Source: Candidatus Melainabacteria bacterium (GTDB lineage Bacteria > Cyanobacteriota > Vampirovibrionia > Obscuribacterales > Obscuribacteraceae). From it: a DNA stretch of 38,879 bases. The notes under the pieces are model-generated. The model ran no database searches, was not told where the DNA came from, and saw only the letters and a list, made by a program, of their open reading frames with translations. Position numbers and translations under genes: made by a program. Below are positions 1 to 8,866 of this stretch, in pieces (position 1 is the first letter of the stretch; each line of letters starts with the position of its first letter). The stretch lies in the NCBI GenBank assembly GCA_023250095.1, contig JAHFBI010000008.1, positions 1-38,879 on the forward strand, written 5' to 3'.

Positions 1-1
1 T

Positions 2-988
2 GGTGATTATGCCCCCCGAGAGGTGGTTCATGGCGCTATTTTGGGTGCGAAGGAGTTCAACGTAGCCGTGCAACTGGTTGGCCAGCCCGAAGCCATCCAG
101 AACGAATTGAAGCGCCATGAAACTCAGGGGCTTAATATCAGCATCATACCGGCTTCCGAAATTGTCGGAATGGATGAAAAGCCAAGCCGCGCCATAGTCA
201 AGAAGAAAGACTCATCGATTGTCGTGGCGACAAGACAGGTAGCCGAAGGGCTAGCCGACGGAGTAGTGGCCGCCGGGTCCACGGGGGCAGCCGGGGTGGC
301 AGCACAGATCAATCTCGGGCGCATAGCCCATGTCGACCGAGCGGCAATAGCTGCCGTCATGCCCACTTGCTCGGCCAACCCAGTCTTTTTTATCGACGGC
401 GGCGCCAATGTGGAGTGCACTGCCCACAACCTCCTGCAGTTCGGCTTGATGGGCTCCATCCTCTCGGCTGGCATCTTCAAAGTGAAAGATCCCCGGGTTG
501 GACTTCTCAACATAGGCACCGAAGAAACCAAGGGCAACGAACTGGTACAGGCAGCTTACAAGCTATTTAAAGCCAACGATCAAATGAATTTCATCGGCTT
601 TGTCGAAGGGCGTGACTTCCCCATGGGCAAATGCGACGTCGTGGTTACTGACGGCTTCACGGGCAATATCGCCTTGAAAACAGCAGAAGGTATTGCCAAG
701 ATGATCAGCGTCATAATCAAGCAAGAGCTTCTTTCTTCCTGGCAAACTAAAATTGGCGGGAAGATGGCAGAGCCGGCGTTCCAGGCCTTGAAGCGGCGCA
801 TCGACTACAACGAGCTAGGCGGCGCTTTGCTGGCCGGCGTCAAAGGAGTTTATGTAATAGCGCACGGCGGCTCGAAACACACAGCCATCAAGAACGCGGT
901 GCGCGCGGCGCGCGACATGGTCGAAGCAAATATCATCAAACAAATCGAATGGACGCTGTCGTTGACTGCGGCAGGGAGCAACAAGTGA
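2..988 (+). CDS. plsX: Phosphate acyltransferase PlsX (5' end cut by window)
   Basis: PlsX makes acyl-phosphate from acyl-ACP for the PlsX/PlsY route to lysophosphatidic acid; it is a peripheral membrane enzyme. The reading frame is open from base 2 and already reads GDYAPREVVHGAI, the family's N-terminal motif, so only the first ten or so residues lie outside the window. Further PlsX signatures follow: AAGSTGAAG, FIDGGANVEC, LLNIGTEETKGNE, NFIGFVEGRD, VVTDGFTGNIALKTAEG and the C-terminal GALLAGVKGVYVIAHGGS. The GTG at 23 is internal and is not the start. Its TGA overlaps the GTG start of fabH (GTGA arrangement), so translation is probably coupled. Identification is secure. Confidence 0.96.
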   Translation, partial: GDYAPREVVHGAILGAKEFNVAVQLVGQPEAIQNELKRHETQGLNISIIPASEIVGMDEKPSRAIVKKKDSSIVVATRQVAEGLADGVVAAGSTGAAGVAAQINLGRIAHVDRAAIAAVMPTCSANPVFFIDGGANVECTAHNLLQFGLMGSILSAGIFKVKDPRVGLLNIGTEETKGNELVQAAYKLFKANDQMNFIGFVEGRDFPMGKCDVVVTDGFTGNIALKTAEGIAKMISVIIKQELLSSWQTKIGGKMAEPAFQALKRRIDYNELGGALLAGVKGVYVIAHGGSKHTAIKNAVRAARDMVEANIIKQIEWTLSLTAAGSNK

Positions 989-2076
989 AATTACCCGTTG
1001 GCGCAAAGCTCACGGGCGTGGGCGCAGCCGTGCCTCACCGCATAGTCACCAATGCCGATCTCGAGAATCTCGTCGATACATCCGACGAATGGATTACAAC
1101 CAGGACAGGCATACGTCAAAGACATGTCGTATCCGACAATGAGACAGCAACCGGGTTGGCTGTCGAAGCTGCCGGCGATGCTGTGGCTTTTTCGGGCATA
1201 GATCCCAGCATAATCGATCTGATAATTGTCGCGACATCAACTCCCGACAACCTGTATCCCTCGACGGCGTGCATGGTTCAAGCAGCCATCGGCGCAAGCG
1301 CCGCCGCCGCATTCGACATGGAAGCGGCTTGCTCGGGGATAATTTACGCCCTTGCCGTCGGACAGCAGTTCATCGGCTCCGGCACATACAAGACAGTTCT
1401 TGTCATCGGCGTAGACATACACTCGCGCTTCCTCAACTGGGAGGACCGCAACACATGCATCCTCTTCGGAGATGGAGCTGGCGCTTTCGTGCTGCAAGCC
1501 TCTGAAAGCGAGAACAACATCCTGGCGACTTATTTGCGTGCTGACGGTAAAGGCGGGCACCTGCTCAGCATCCCCAACCCGGGCACAGCGTATCCCCATG
1601 CGGGCACCACCCCACCCAAAGCTGCACACCGTTTCTTGCAGATGAACGGCAGGGCCATTTACGAATTTGCCGTCAATGCCATCCCGGAAGCCGTGCGCGC
1701 TGCCTGCGCCAGGGCCTCGATACGCCCGGAAGAGCTAGACTTTCTCGTACCACACCAGGCTAACCAGCGCATCATCAAGGCTGCCGCCGAGAGACTGGGC
1801 ATGCGCAAAGAGCAGATTGTCAGCAATCTCGATCAATACGGCAATACCTCGGCAGCCTCAATACCGCTCGCGTTCGCTGACGCGATAAGACGGGGGCAAG
1901 TGACACCACCATCCACTTGCGCTCTTGTAGGCTTCGGCGGCGGACTTACCTGGGGAGCGGCAATCGTGCGTTGGACAGCTGTCGACAGCCGAAAGCTCAG
2001 CACCGTAACCGAACAAAGAGAAAAGCAGCAGCTGCAAGAAACCAATTACCAAGGCGAAGGAGCATCCCATGAATAA
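985..2076 (+). CDS. fabH: 3-oxoacyl-ACP synthase III (KASIII, FabH)
   Basis: FabH condenses acetyl-CoA (or another acyl-CoA) with malonyl-ACP to begin fatty acid synthesis. I chose the GTG at 985 because GGGAG lies about 7 nt upstream, it overlaps the plsX stop, and the protein then begins KLPVGAKLTGVGAAVP as expected; the longer frame from 949 runs inside plsX. The catalytic triad is visible: Cys116 (DMEAACSG), His257 (LVPHQANQRI) and Asn287 (YGNTSAAS). TRTGIRQRH and GFGGGLTWGA are further family motifs. At 363 residues it is longer than the usual 320-330 because of a roughly 30-residue charged, Gln-rich tail after the last conserved strand. The gene overlaps fabD by 8 nt. Confidence 0.96.
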   Translation: MKLPVGAKLTGVGAAVPHRIVTNADLENLVDTSDEWITTRTGIRQRHVVSDNETATGLAVEAAGDAVAFSGIDPSIIDLIIVATSTPDNLYPSTACMVQAAIGASAAAAFDMEAACSGIIYALAVGQQFIGSGTYKTVLVIGVDIHSRFLNWEDRNTCILFGDGAGAFVLQASESENNILATYLRADGKGGHLLSIPNPGTAYPHAGTTPPKAAHRFLQMNGRAIYEFAVNAIPEAVRAACARASIRPEELDFLVPHQANQRIIKAAAERLGMRKEQIVSNLDQYGNTSAASIPLAFADAIRRGQVTPPSTCALVGFGGGLTWGAAIVRWTAVDSRKLSTVTEQREKQQLQETNYQGEGASHE

Positions 2077-3028
2077 AATTGCATGCCTGTTTCCCGGGCA
2101 GGGTTCTCAGAGCGTCGGCATGGGCAAGGACCTTTTTGAAAGTAATGTTCTGGCAAAGCAGTGCTTCGAAGAGATAGACGCAATCGCCGGACGCAGCTTG
2201 AGCGGGCTTTGCTTTGCCGGTCCCGAAGAAGAGCTGAAGAGGACAATCAACACGCAGCCGACAATTCTGGCCATGTCGCTGGCTGTCTGGAGATGTTATG
2301 AAGCAGGCGGCGGACCTCAACCTTCCTTCGTTGCCGGTCACAGCCTCGGCGAGTTTACCGCCCTGGTTGCCGCCGGCGCTCTGCCGCTGGAAGGCGCCGT
2401 GCGCCTGGTCGAAAAACGGGCCAGGCTGATGGAGGAGTGTCCGCCAGGCGCCATGTCGGCGGTAATCGGACTGACAGCAGCCGATCTGGAAGCTATCTGC
2501 CGTGAAGCGACAGCAGAACTGCCGCCTGAGCTGAAGCAGGTGGCTGTCGTCGCCAATTTCAACACGCGCGAGCAGCTAGTTGTCTCCGGCAGCCCGGAGG
2601 CCGTGCAAAAGGCCTGCGCTAGGGCCACAGTCAAAGGCGCCAGAGTGATATCTCTTCCAGTAGGCGGCGCTTTCCACTCACCGCTGATGTCCGGGGCAGC
2701 CGATCAGTTTGCGCAGGAACTAGACAAGTGGACACTTGCTGCGGCGCGTTTCCCTGTAGTACAGAATGTGGACGCCCGTCCGGCAACCGAAGCTGCCTCC
2801 CTCAAAGCCAAGCTAGCCTCCCAGATGCCCAGCTCAGTTCGCTGGTGCGACACTATCGAATACATACTCTTGCAAGGCGTCAATACATTCATCGAAATCG
2901 GCCCGGGCAAAGCGCTGTCCGGCATGATCAAAAAAATCGACAAATCCGCAACCACTTTCAACATTTACGACCAGTCTACGCTTGTCCAGACTCTGTCAGC
3001 CCTTCGACAGACAATCACCGTCTCGTGA
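2069..3028 (+). CDS. fabD: Malonyl-CoA:ACP transacylase (FabD)
   Basis: FabD loads malonyl groups onto ACP for the elongation steps that FabH starts. The ATG at 2069 is preceded by GAAGGAG (2056-2062) and lies inside the end of fabH. Motifs: FPGQGSQSVGMGKD at residues 8-21, nucleophile Ser92 in GHSLGEF, Arg117 in VEKRARLMEE, His203 in GGAFHSPLM, and IEIGPGKALSGM near the C-terminus. At 319 residues it has the normal family length. The usual next genes fabG and acpP are not downstream in this window; a small membrane protein follows instead. Confidence 0.96.
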   Translation: MNKIACLFPGQGSQSVGMGKDLFESNVLAKQCFEEIDAIAGRSLSGLCFAGPEEELKRTINTQPTILAMSLAVWRCYEAGGGPQPSFVAGHSLGEFTALVAAGALPLEGAVRLVEKRARLMEECPPGAMSAVIGLTAADLEAICREATAELPPELKQVAVVANFNTREQLVVSGSPEAVQKACARATVKGARVISLPVGGAFHSPLMSGAADQFAQELDKWTLAAARFPVVQNVDARPATEAASLKAKLASQMPSSVRWCDTIEYILLQGVNTFIEIGPGKALSGMIKKIDKSATTFNIYDQSTLVQTLSALRQTITVS

Positions 3029-3031
3029 GCC

Positions 3032-3056
3032 CTTGAGCCTCTGTTGTTAGCTCAAG
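3032..3056 (+). terminator. Possible hairpin after fabD
   Basis: CTTGAGC (3032-3038) and GCTCAAG (3050-3056) form a perfect 7-bp stem with an 11-nt loop just after the fabD stop. No U-tract follows, so this could be a weak or Rho-assisted end, or simply an RNA structure between fabD and the next small gene. Confidence 0.3.
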
Positions 3057-3115
3057 AGTTCCCTGGCTCTGGATCTTTTTCCGTGAGTCCTGGCTCAGGG
3101 GAGTATGATCATGAT

Positions 3116-3331
3116 ATGAACGTGGCCACGAAATTCTTTTCCAGAAAAGTACCTCTGACAAACTGGCAGCTGAGCGTACTCAAACTGGCTTCGTTTTGCA
3201 TCGGTTGTGCGGTGGGTTGTTTCTTTGCAGATTTCTTCAAACCATTTGTTTTGCCGCTCGTCGTAGCCGCCGTTGTGGCAGGGGTCTGGTTCACCGGCAT
3301 CTGGTTGAAAGCAATGAAAGAGAACTCCTAG
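3116..3331 (+). CDS. Small two-helix membrane protein of unknown function
   Basis: This 71-residue protein has a short basic N-terminus and two hydrophobic segments, about residues 20-42 (LSVLKLASFCIGCAVGCFF) and 47-68 (PFVLPLVVAAVVAGVWFTGI), ending in a charged tail. I chose the ATG at 3116, with GGGGAG about 12 nt upstream, over the TTG at 3044 that would add a composition-poor leader. It sits 87 nt after fabD on the same strand and may be co-transcribed. No family is recognised; a hairpin-type inner-membrane protein is the only structural statement possible. Confidence 0.65.
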   Translation: MNVATKFFSRKVPLTNWQLSVLKLASFCIGCAVGCFFADFFKPFVLPLVVAAVVAGVWFTGIWLKAMKENS

Positions 3332-3353
3332 TGGACTGGATGCGCTTGACGCG

Positions 3354-3373
3354 GACCTTGTCCGAGCAAGGTC
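3354..3373 (+). terminator. Hairpin, possible end of the fab operon
   Basis: GACCTTG (3354-3360) and CAAGGTC (3367-3373) form a perfect 7-bp stem with loop TCCGAG, 23 nt after the stop of the small membrane protein. No poly-U run follows, so termination by this hairpin alone is uncertain. Confidence 0.35.
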
Positions 3374-3585
3374 TGACTTGGTCAATTACGGCGACTGCCA
3401 GCGCTCCATCCACATAGATTTAGTATGGTTCCTCTTCGCCTGCTGCCTGGCATGGCAGGGACGGACAACAACCGGCTGGCTCGATCTTTATCCAGCCCTT
3501 TCAGAAGGAGGCACCTTTGCCGCCCGGGTTTTGGCCGGCGCTCCCCGGGGGTACAAGGGTGGAGGTCCCACCCGAAGAGCAAGCC

Positions 3586-4218
3586 ATGTGGTTCTATGTC
3601 AACAGTAAAGATGAACTGAAGCGCGTACCCGATGGAGCGCGCATTGAGCTCACTTGCGGGAGTTGTAAGAAGAAGGCCACTTTTTACGAGGCAGGGATCT
3701 CTCAGAAGTTTTCTCTCTACGTCGTGCTGCCTATCTGGAAGAAAGAGAGACACGTCATGCAATGCGGTGAATGCCTGGCGGTTTGCGATTATACCGATGT
3801 CTTTCCGGCAGATGAAGCCAGGAAAGCACAAGCGCCGGAGCCGGAGCCCGAAAAAACCCGCCTTGATTTTGCCGGGCAGTTTCAGGGTATGAGCGACTTC
3901 CTCGGGAACACAGCCAAGAACGTATTCAACAAATTCGACCAACTCACCTTCAAGATGCTGGTGGACAATCTCAAATCCAGCGACACCGATGCCGTTTTCG
4001 AAGCTATCGAGCAGATTGCCCGGGAAAAGAAGCCGCTGGGTGTCCCGCCGCTCTATTTCGTCTCACGCGCACATTCCCACGAAATAGTACGCGCTAGAGC
4101 CGCAAAAGCACTGGACCAGATGGGATATGCCACCGAGATTGAAAAGCTGACTGCAGGCAAAAGCATAGAAGAATCGACAAGGTTACTCATCACCCATTAC
4201 GGACATTACCGCGCTTAG
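3586..4218 (+). CDS. Zinc-ribbon domain protein with helical C-terminus
   Basis: Two Cys-x2-Cys knuckles, LTCGSCKK (Cys24, Cys27) and MQCGECLA (Cys60, Cys63), frame a hydrophobic stretch (residues 40-52) and suggest one structural zinc ribbon. A Pro/Glu-rich linker (about 77-92) leads to a helical C-terminal half in which VFEAIEQIAREKKPLGVPPL and HEIVRARAAKALDQMGYA resemble HEAT-type helix pairs. The ATG at 3586 is the likeliest start although its ribosome binding site is weak; the frame is open from 3517. The protein lies downstream of the fab genes but 254 bp away, so it probably has its own promoter. Function is unknown; a regulatory or scaffold role would be a guess. Confidence 0.7.
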   Translation: MWFYVNSKDELKRVPDGARIELTCGSCKKKATFYEAGISQKFSLYVVLPIWKKERHVMQCGECLAVCDYTDVFPADEARKAQAPEPEPEKTRLDFAGQFQGMSDFLGNTAKNVFNKFDQLTFKMLVDNLKSSDTDAVFEAIEQIAREKKPLGVPPLYFVSRAHSHEIVRARAAKALDQMGYATEIEKLTAGKSIEESTRLLITHYGHYRA

Positions 4219-4293
4219 ATACTACTGCCATTTCCCACTTATGCATATGCGCGTGTGGCCCATGAGCTTCAAGAACAAAGTCAAAGCAAGAAC

Positions 4294-7200
4294 CTATTTG
4301 CTCTGCCCCAGCAACCGCTCGACCCGTGCGGCGGCAAAGGATTCGCCTGCCGTGTAAGCAGCAATGAGCTGACGGAATTCGCTCTGTTCCCCGGCAGTCC
4401 ACTTGCTGCCTCTATCAGCCAGTGTCAATTGCAGAGCAGCAATTACTTCCGCCTTGCTTGTCGGTTTCATGCCGAGTTCTTGCAAAACATCGCCAGTGTC
4501 TTGAAACATCGAGACAAGAGAATCGGCCTTGGGAAGCGCCTTTGCCTCTGGAGCCGCCTTAGTAGCCGGCGGTTCCTTACCGAGCAAAACATGATCGCCT
4601 CTTGCCGAAAGCGATTGCACAAGCTTCCTGGTAATCACAGCTTCTCCTGAGCCCAGTTTGCCACCATTGCGAATCTCGCCTTGCAGCCTGATCAAAGCCT
4701 CCTGCACTTTCTCCGGTTTGATCCCCAGCTTCTCAAGCCTCTTCAACACTTTTGCCTCGGAGCGCGCGCGATCGAGATCGATTCTGGCCTGTTGCCGGGC
4801 TCTATCAGATGTTGCCTGGTCATACGCTTTCTGAGCCCTTTCCGGGCTAATTGATCCAAGACGCAACAAATCAGATCGCGCCGCCTCGAAAATCTGGGAG
4901 ATGTTTCCGCCGTCTATGTGCTCACCATCGGCAGTGGTCAATTTCAAGCGGTCATTTGACGCGTCGAGCTTGTCGCGCCGGACATAGACCTGGCTCACAG
5001 TCTCTGGCGGCTTGCCACCGGAGGCTGCAGGATCTACTCGGGTCAGCCTGCCGATAATGTAATCGAGCACGGCGGCCCTGGCAGCTTCTTTCGCTTTGAC
5101 TTCGAAAATGGGATCGCGCCGCTCCACCTGGCTGACTTCCAGAAAACGGCTGGCGCCTTTCTCCAGACTGGCAGCATAGCCTGACAGATCGTCCCGGCTG
5201 CCAGGGTCCCCCTGACGAGCTTTCTCTTTCAGCCAGGACACAAAAGTATCCACCTGGACCTTCGCCTCATCCGGAGTCAAACGGCGGAAATCCGGAAAGG
5301 GGCACTCGCCTAACTTGAAAGGCGAGCTTGTCCGTGTGAGACCTTCAAGCTGCTGGCGCAGACGGCCCGGAAAATCCTGGGCTTCGGGAAATTCTTCGAC
5401 TCTCAGCGCGCCAAGTATATCGAACCACCTGGGCTCAAACTGGATGACTCCAGCAGCTCTTATCGCAGGCGGCATTTTATCCGGATTGGAAGTAGCATCA
5501 AGCAGATGAAACTCTCCTGTCTTCTTGTTCACAAGCAAATAATCCGCGCCCACGGCATCGGCTGGTGATTTGATCGCTGTAGGATAAACCTCCCAGCCCT
5601 TGCTCTCCAGCCCGGAGTCGTGCAACTGCTCCTGAATAACTTTGTACACATTCGACTGGCGACTATCTGTTCGATTAAGTTCGGAAATTATCGCCGGTCG
5701 CGCTGCATCCATCTCGCTCAGGTTCTGGGAGAGGCTCCGTACAGCACCCACTTCGCCTGCGCCAGCCACGTCCGCCTTCTGCCTGGTCGCAGCAAACAAT
5801 TCAGCTGCCGGCACTGCCTTTGCTCCTATCCTGTCGAAGTCTCTTCCGAAGCTATCTGAAATTTGCACAAGCGCGCTGCCGGAAGCCTTGTCCCGGACAG
5901 GTTCACCGGAGACGGGATCGCGCAGCACATCGACAATCACCATATGCCGCTTCAAGGTCTGACCGAAAGGAGCTGCCATCTGGTTGCCGCCGCCAAACAA
6001 AGGATGCTCAGGGTCGACCTCCAGAACAAACGGACCCTTGCCCTGGCTGATCAATTGTTCAAGCTGGCGCGCAGACTGAAACGCAACACCTTGATTGGCG
6101 GCAAGCGGCTGCCCCGAATTCACAAGCACAAAACCGCCCTTGCTGCTGTCGCTGCCGCTCAGGCGATCGAACACAGCCTGTAGATCAAGAGACTTGAGTC
6201 CAGGGCTTGTCTTAAGAACACCACTTTCCATCACCGGCTCGAATGCGCCATCTGAGCCCCTGCGGAAAAGCCGTTCGCCCGTGTCGCCAGCAAGAGCGGG
6301 ATCCGGTCGCCCTTTTACATAGAGAGTCTGCCCTTCCGGCAAACCTTGAGTGTGCATGTTCACTGCCAGCAGCTGCAGCAACTGACTGACATAGGTCCGC
6401 TCCCCGTCAACTTTCGGCAGCATGTCTCCTGCCGGCCGCGACAGAGAGCGCCGGGCTTCGAAATCCGGGCGCAGAGCATTTTGATAAGGCTCAGGCAGCT
6501 CCCAAAGCGTAGCAGGTGAGAGATCTACTTCGACGGGCGGTTGACCGAAAGACCGGTACTTGCCGGTTGTGAGCAGGCTGACCACTGCCTCGGCCGCTTT
6601 GCCTGGATGACGCCCGAGAAGCATTTCTTGAACGACTGTCGCGCCACAAGTATTGTTCGGTCCCTGGTCAGCATGCAAAGGATTGGCTGCTTCGAAGAGG
6701 AGCTGCTTCGCCAGTCCGAGCCTTTGCTCAGAAGTGAGATCCACAAGAAGCTTTTCTGCCTTCAGAAGCCGGCTGACTGCCTCAAACGTCCGGGACACTT
6801 CGCCTGGCTCCACCCCTGTATGTTCGCGCGCTGCCACATCCTGCGCCAGGCGCGCGATCTCCTGCTTCTGTTTGCCGGCAGTGGCTTCGGCAAACGGAGC
6901 GTCTGCCTGGACTTGCCGACTTAATCTCTGCTCTACGGCAACCGACAATCTCTCACCGGCAGCAATGACTTCGGCAGAGTTGCCGTGCCCGGGATTTGCA
7001 CCGCCGACGGTATCAGCAGGCGCCGCCTTATCGACAAGTAAAGACTTGGAGCCGCCAGGCAGGACGTCCTTGGACAGCCCCTGTCCGGAGCCAGGCGATT
7101 CAGGTGCCGTCTGACTACCTTTGGGGGAGCTGCTTCCTGGCAGCCTGTCCGGGGAGCCAGTTGCGGTAGCTTCCCTGAGGGAACCGGCTTGCAAGCCTCC

Positions 7201-8154
7201 CTGGCGCCCATCTAAAGAGATGCCAGCGGACCCTGGACTGAACACCCTGCCGGCGGCAATATGCGCCAGATCAAGTGCGCCGCCAGTCACAGTAAATGTT
7301 GCCACCGACTTGATAATATCCTGCCCTGTCGCCCACTGCCCTTTTGTCAAAAGGGAGCCGGCTTCAGCGTTGACCACACCGGCAAAAGATCCGCCCAGCA
7401 TATTTGCGCCGATGCGGGTAGCTGCCCCGGAAAGTGAATTCTTGAAAGCAGCCTCGGCCAGGGGGACGCCGAGGGCGGACAGCCCTCTGTTGACCAGCAT
7501 CGTCGCCCCGTGCTGAGCGCCGAAAGTGAGCCCGCCGACTGCAGCATTCACACCGCGCTGGGCAAGAAAATTGCCTTTTTCGTCGACCGGTGTGAAAAGA
7601 AAGCTGTACGTAGCGCCGGCGACGACCGGTCGGGCCAGCGGTGCCACTGTGCTTGCCAGAGGAATTTTTTCAAGGATGCTCAGATAGCCAGACACCCGCG
7701 TATTCTTGGCAACAGCCCCGATCGCTCCATCGGTGAGAAGAAAAGGCAGAACCATACCTGCTCCTGCCCCAACAGTCTGAGCGACCCAGTCCTTGCTACC
7801 GAATTCAGCCGGTTTGGGCGGATCGATAAGGTGCACTTCCGGCAAGACACTGCCCAGTCCGGCAGCCTTCGTGCCGTGATTGACCAGCTGCGTGATGCCC
7901 GCCAGGGGCTCCTGTATGGCAGCATGCGCTGCCGAGAGTCCGGCTACTCCCGCCAGGTGCACTCCCTCGCCAATAAGACCGACCGGCTTGTCATCTCCAT
8001 CCTGAGAGAGCCTGGACTTGGCAACGGTATCGGCAAGGGAATCCCTGATTCCGCCTTTACCTTCGCTACTGGATGGGGGTACCATAGCTGAATTCCGCCA
8101 GACCTTTGCCCACAATACGTTTATGCCCAGTTTGCCCGGTCCTTGCTCTGCCAA
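4294..8154 (-). CDS. Giant 1286-aa protein with candidate papain/C39-like cysteine peptidase domain
   Basis: The start is either the TTG at 8154 (GAGG 5 nt upstream) or the ATG at 8085, which has a weaker site. Residues about 55-300 are Gly/Ala-rich with several hydrophobic segments (AGAGMVLPFLLTDGAIGAVA, AAVGGLTFGAQHGATMLV), so membrane association is possible. A low-complexity Ser/Gly/Pro linker (310-420) follows. The central region carries NNTCGATVVQEML (Cys503), LKRHMVIVDVL (His737) and QISDSFGRDF (Asp767), an order typical of papain-fold peptidases, with a Gln upstream of the Cys for the oxyanion hole; the Cys-His gap is unusually long. A later segment (about 845-900, GADYLLVNKKTGEFHLLDAT) looks like an alpha/beta nuclease- or toxin-type fold but lacks an obvious catalytic Lys. 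The C-terminus is charged and helical. Convergent with the zinc-ribbon gene. No named family is recognised. Confidence 0.85.
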   Translation of the reverse strand: MAEQGPGKLGINVLWAKVWRNSAMVPPSSSEGKGGIRDSLADTVAKSRLSQDGDDKPVGLIGEGVHLAGVAGLSAAHAAIQEPLAGITQLVNHGTKAAGLGSVLPEVHLIDPPKPAEFGSKDWVAQTVGAGAGMVLPFLLTDGAIGAVAKNTRVSGYLSILEKIPLASTVAPLARPVVAGATYSFLFTPVDEKGNFLAQRGVNAAVGGLTFGAQHGATMLVNRGLSALGVPLAEAAFKNSLSGAATRIGANMLGGSFAGVVNAEAGSLLTKGQWATGQDIIKSVATFTVTGGALDLAHIAAGRVFSPGSAGISLDGRQGGLQAGSLREATATGSPDRLPGSSSPKGSQTAPESPGSGQGLSKDVLPGGSKSLLVDKAAPADTVGGANPGHGNSAEVIAAGERLSVAVEQRLSRQVQADAPFAEATAGKQKQEIARLAQDVAAREHTGVEPGEVSRTFEAVSRLLKAEKLLVDLTSEQRLGLAKQLLFEAANPLHADQGPNNTCGATVVQEMLLGRHPGKAAEAVVSLLTTGKYRSFGQPPVEVDLSPATLWELPEPYQNALRPDFEARRSLSRPAGDMLPKVDGERTYVSQLLQLLAVNMHTQGLPEGQTLYVKGRPDPALAGDTGERLFRRGSDGAFEPVMESGVLKTSPGLKSLDLQAVFDRLSGSDSSKGGFVLVNSGQPLAANQGVAFQSARQLEQLISQGKGPFVLEVDPEHPLFGGGNQMAAPFGQTLKRHMVIVDVLRDPVSGEPVRDKASGSALVQISDSFGRDFDRIGAKAVPAAELFAATRQKADVAGAGEVGAVRSLSQNLSEMDAARPAIISELNRTDSRQSNVYKVIQEQLHDSGLESKGWEVYPTAIKSPADAVGADYLLVNKKTGEFHLLDATSNPDKMPPAIRAAGVIQFEPRWFDILGALRVEEFPEAQDFPGRLRQQLEGLTRTSSPFKLGECPFPDFRRLTPDEAKVQVDTFVSWLKEKARQGDPGSRDDLSGYAASLEKGASRFLEVSQVERRDPIFEVKAKEAARAAVLDYIIGRLTRVDPAASGGKPPETVSQVYVRRDKLDASNDRLKLTTADGEHIDGGNISQIFEAARSDLLRLGSISPERAQKAYDQATSDRARQQARIDLDRARSEAKVLKRLEKLGIKPEKVQEALIRLQGEIRNGGKLGSGEAVITRKLVQSLSARGDHVLLGKEPPATKAAPEAKALPKADSLVSMFQDTGDVLQELGMKPTSKAEVIAALQLTLADRGSKWTAGEQSEFRQLIAAYTAGESFAAARVERLLGQSK

Positions 8155-8293
8155 TGCGCCTCAATCAAGGCAGCATCCTTCTTGACAAGAGCGGTTTGCT
8201 CAAGTCTATACGCTATGAGCGTCTTTTCGGACCAGCTACGCCAGATTTAAGCTGCCAGGCAAAACAAAAGAAATCAGCCAGATAAGCTTCCAC

Positions 8294-8824
8294 ATGGACA
8301 TTTGTCATCACGGACAGATAAAAAAACTGAGCCTCCCTGACCACTGGCTGGCAAAGACGCAGTCCGGCTCCGCCGATACGTTGAGATCCGTGTCGATCGC
8401 TTATCCTGCCGACAGACCCGGCGTCCAGCTTCGTTTCATCTGGCGGGGGAGCCGCCTGCCTTCTGGCGCCGGCGAGCGTTTTCACGCTCTTCTTAGCCAG
8501 CCGCCCAAAGAACTTGATTCTGAGGAAATCCAGTCACTGGCGCCCGTGATCGTCGACCTGGCCGATGAGGAGGTTTTTTGCCTGGAGAAGGCGCTGACTC
8601 TTGATCTCTCCCTGCGAAGGGTTCTGCAAATAGAAGGGATCTGGAAACACGATCCCTTTGTCAGCCGCTCATACTTCATCGACGCAGACGGCACAGGATG
8701 CCTTGTCCAGGAGATCGCCTTCTTTGCTCCCCAGGACGAATATGCCCGTTATGTCGGCACGGTTCAAGAAGCCCTTGAGGCTATGGAATGGTCGGAGCAA
8801 GCGGCCGCCGCCGGCCCTGCCTGA
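8294..8824 (+). CDS. Hypothetical 176-aa protein
   Basis: A compact acidic protein with mixed alpha/beta composition and no signal peptide, membrane segment or Cys cluster. Its codon use resembles the neighbouring genes, with third-position G/C preference. Residues about 25-55 (VSIAYPADRPGVQLRFIWRG) and 120-150 (SRSYFIDADGTGCLVQEIAF) look like beta-rich elements. It is divergent from the giant protein gene (139 bp apart) and convergent with glyQ (42 bp between stops). No strong ribosome binding site precedes the ATG at 8294. I do not recognise a family. Confidence 0.65.
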   Translation: MDICHHGQIKKLSLPDHWLAKTQSGSADTLRSVSIAYPADRPGVQLRFIWRGSRLPSGAGERFHALLSQPPKELDSEEIQSLAPVIVDLADEEVFCLEKALTLDLSLRRVLQIEGIWKHDPFVSRSYFIDADGTGCLVQEIAFFAPQDEYARYVGTVQEALEAMEWSEQAAAAGPA

Positions 8825-8866
8825 TCGGAAGCTCGCTTAAAATGATGTGGCGCTATTGCCTGTGCT

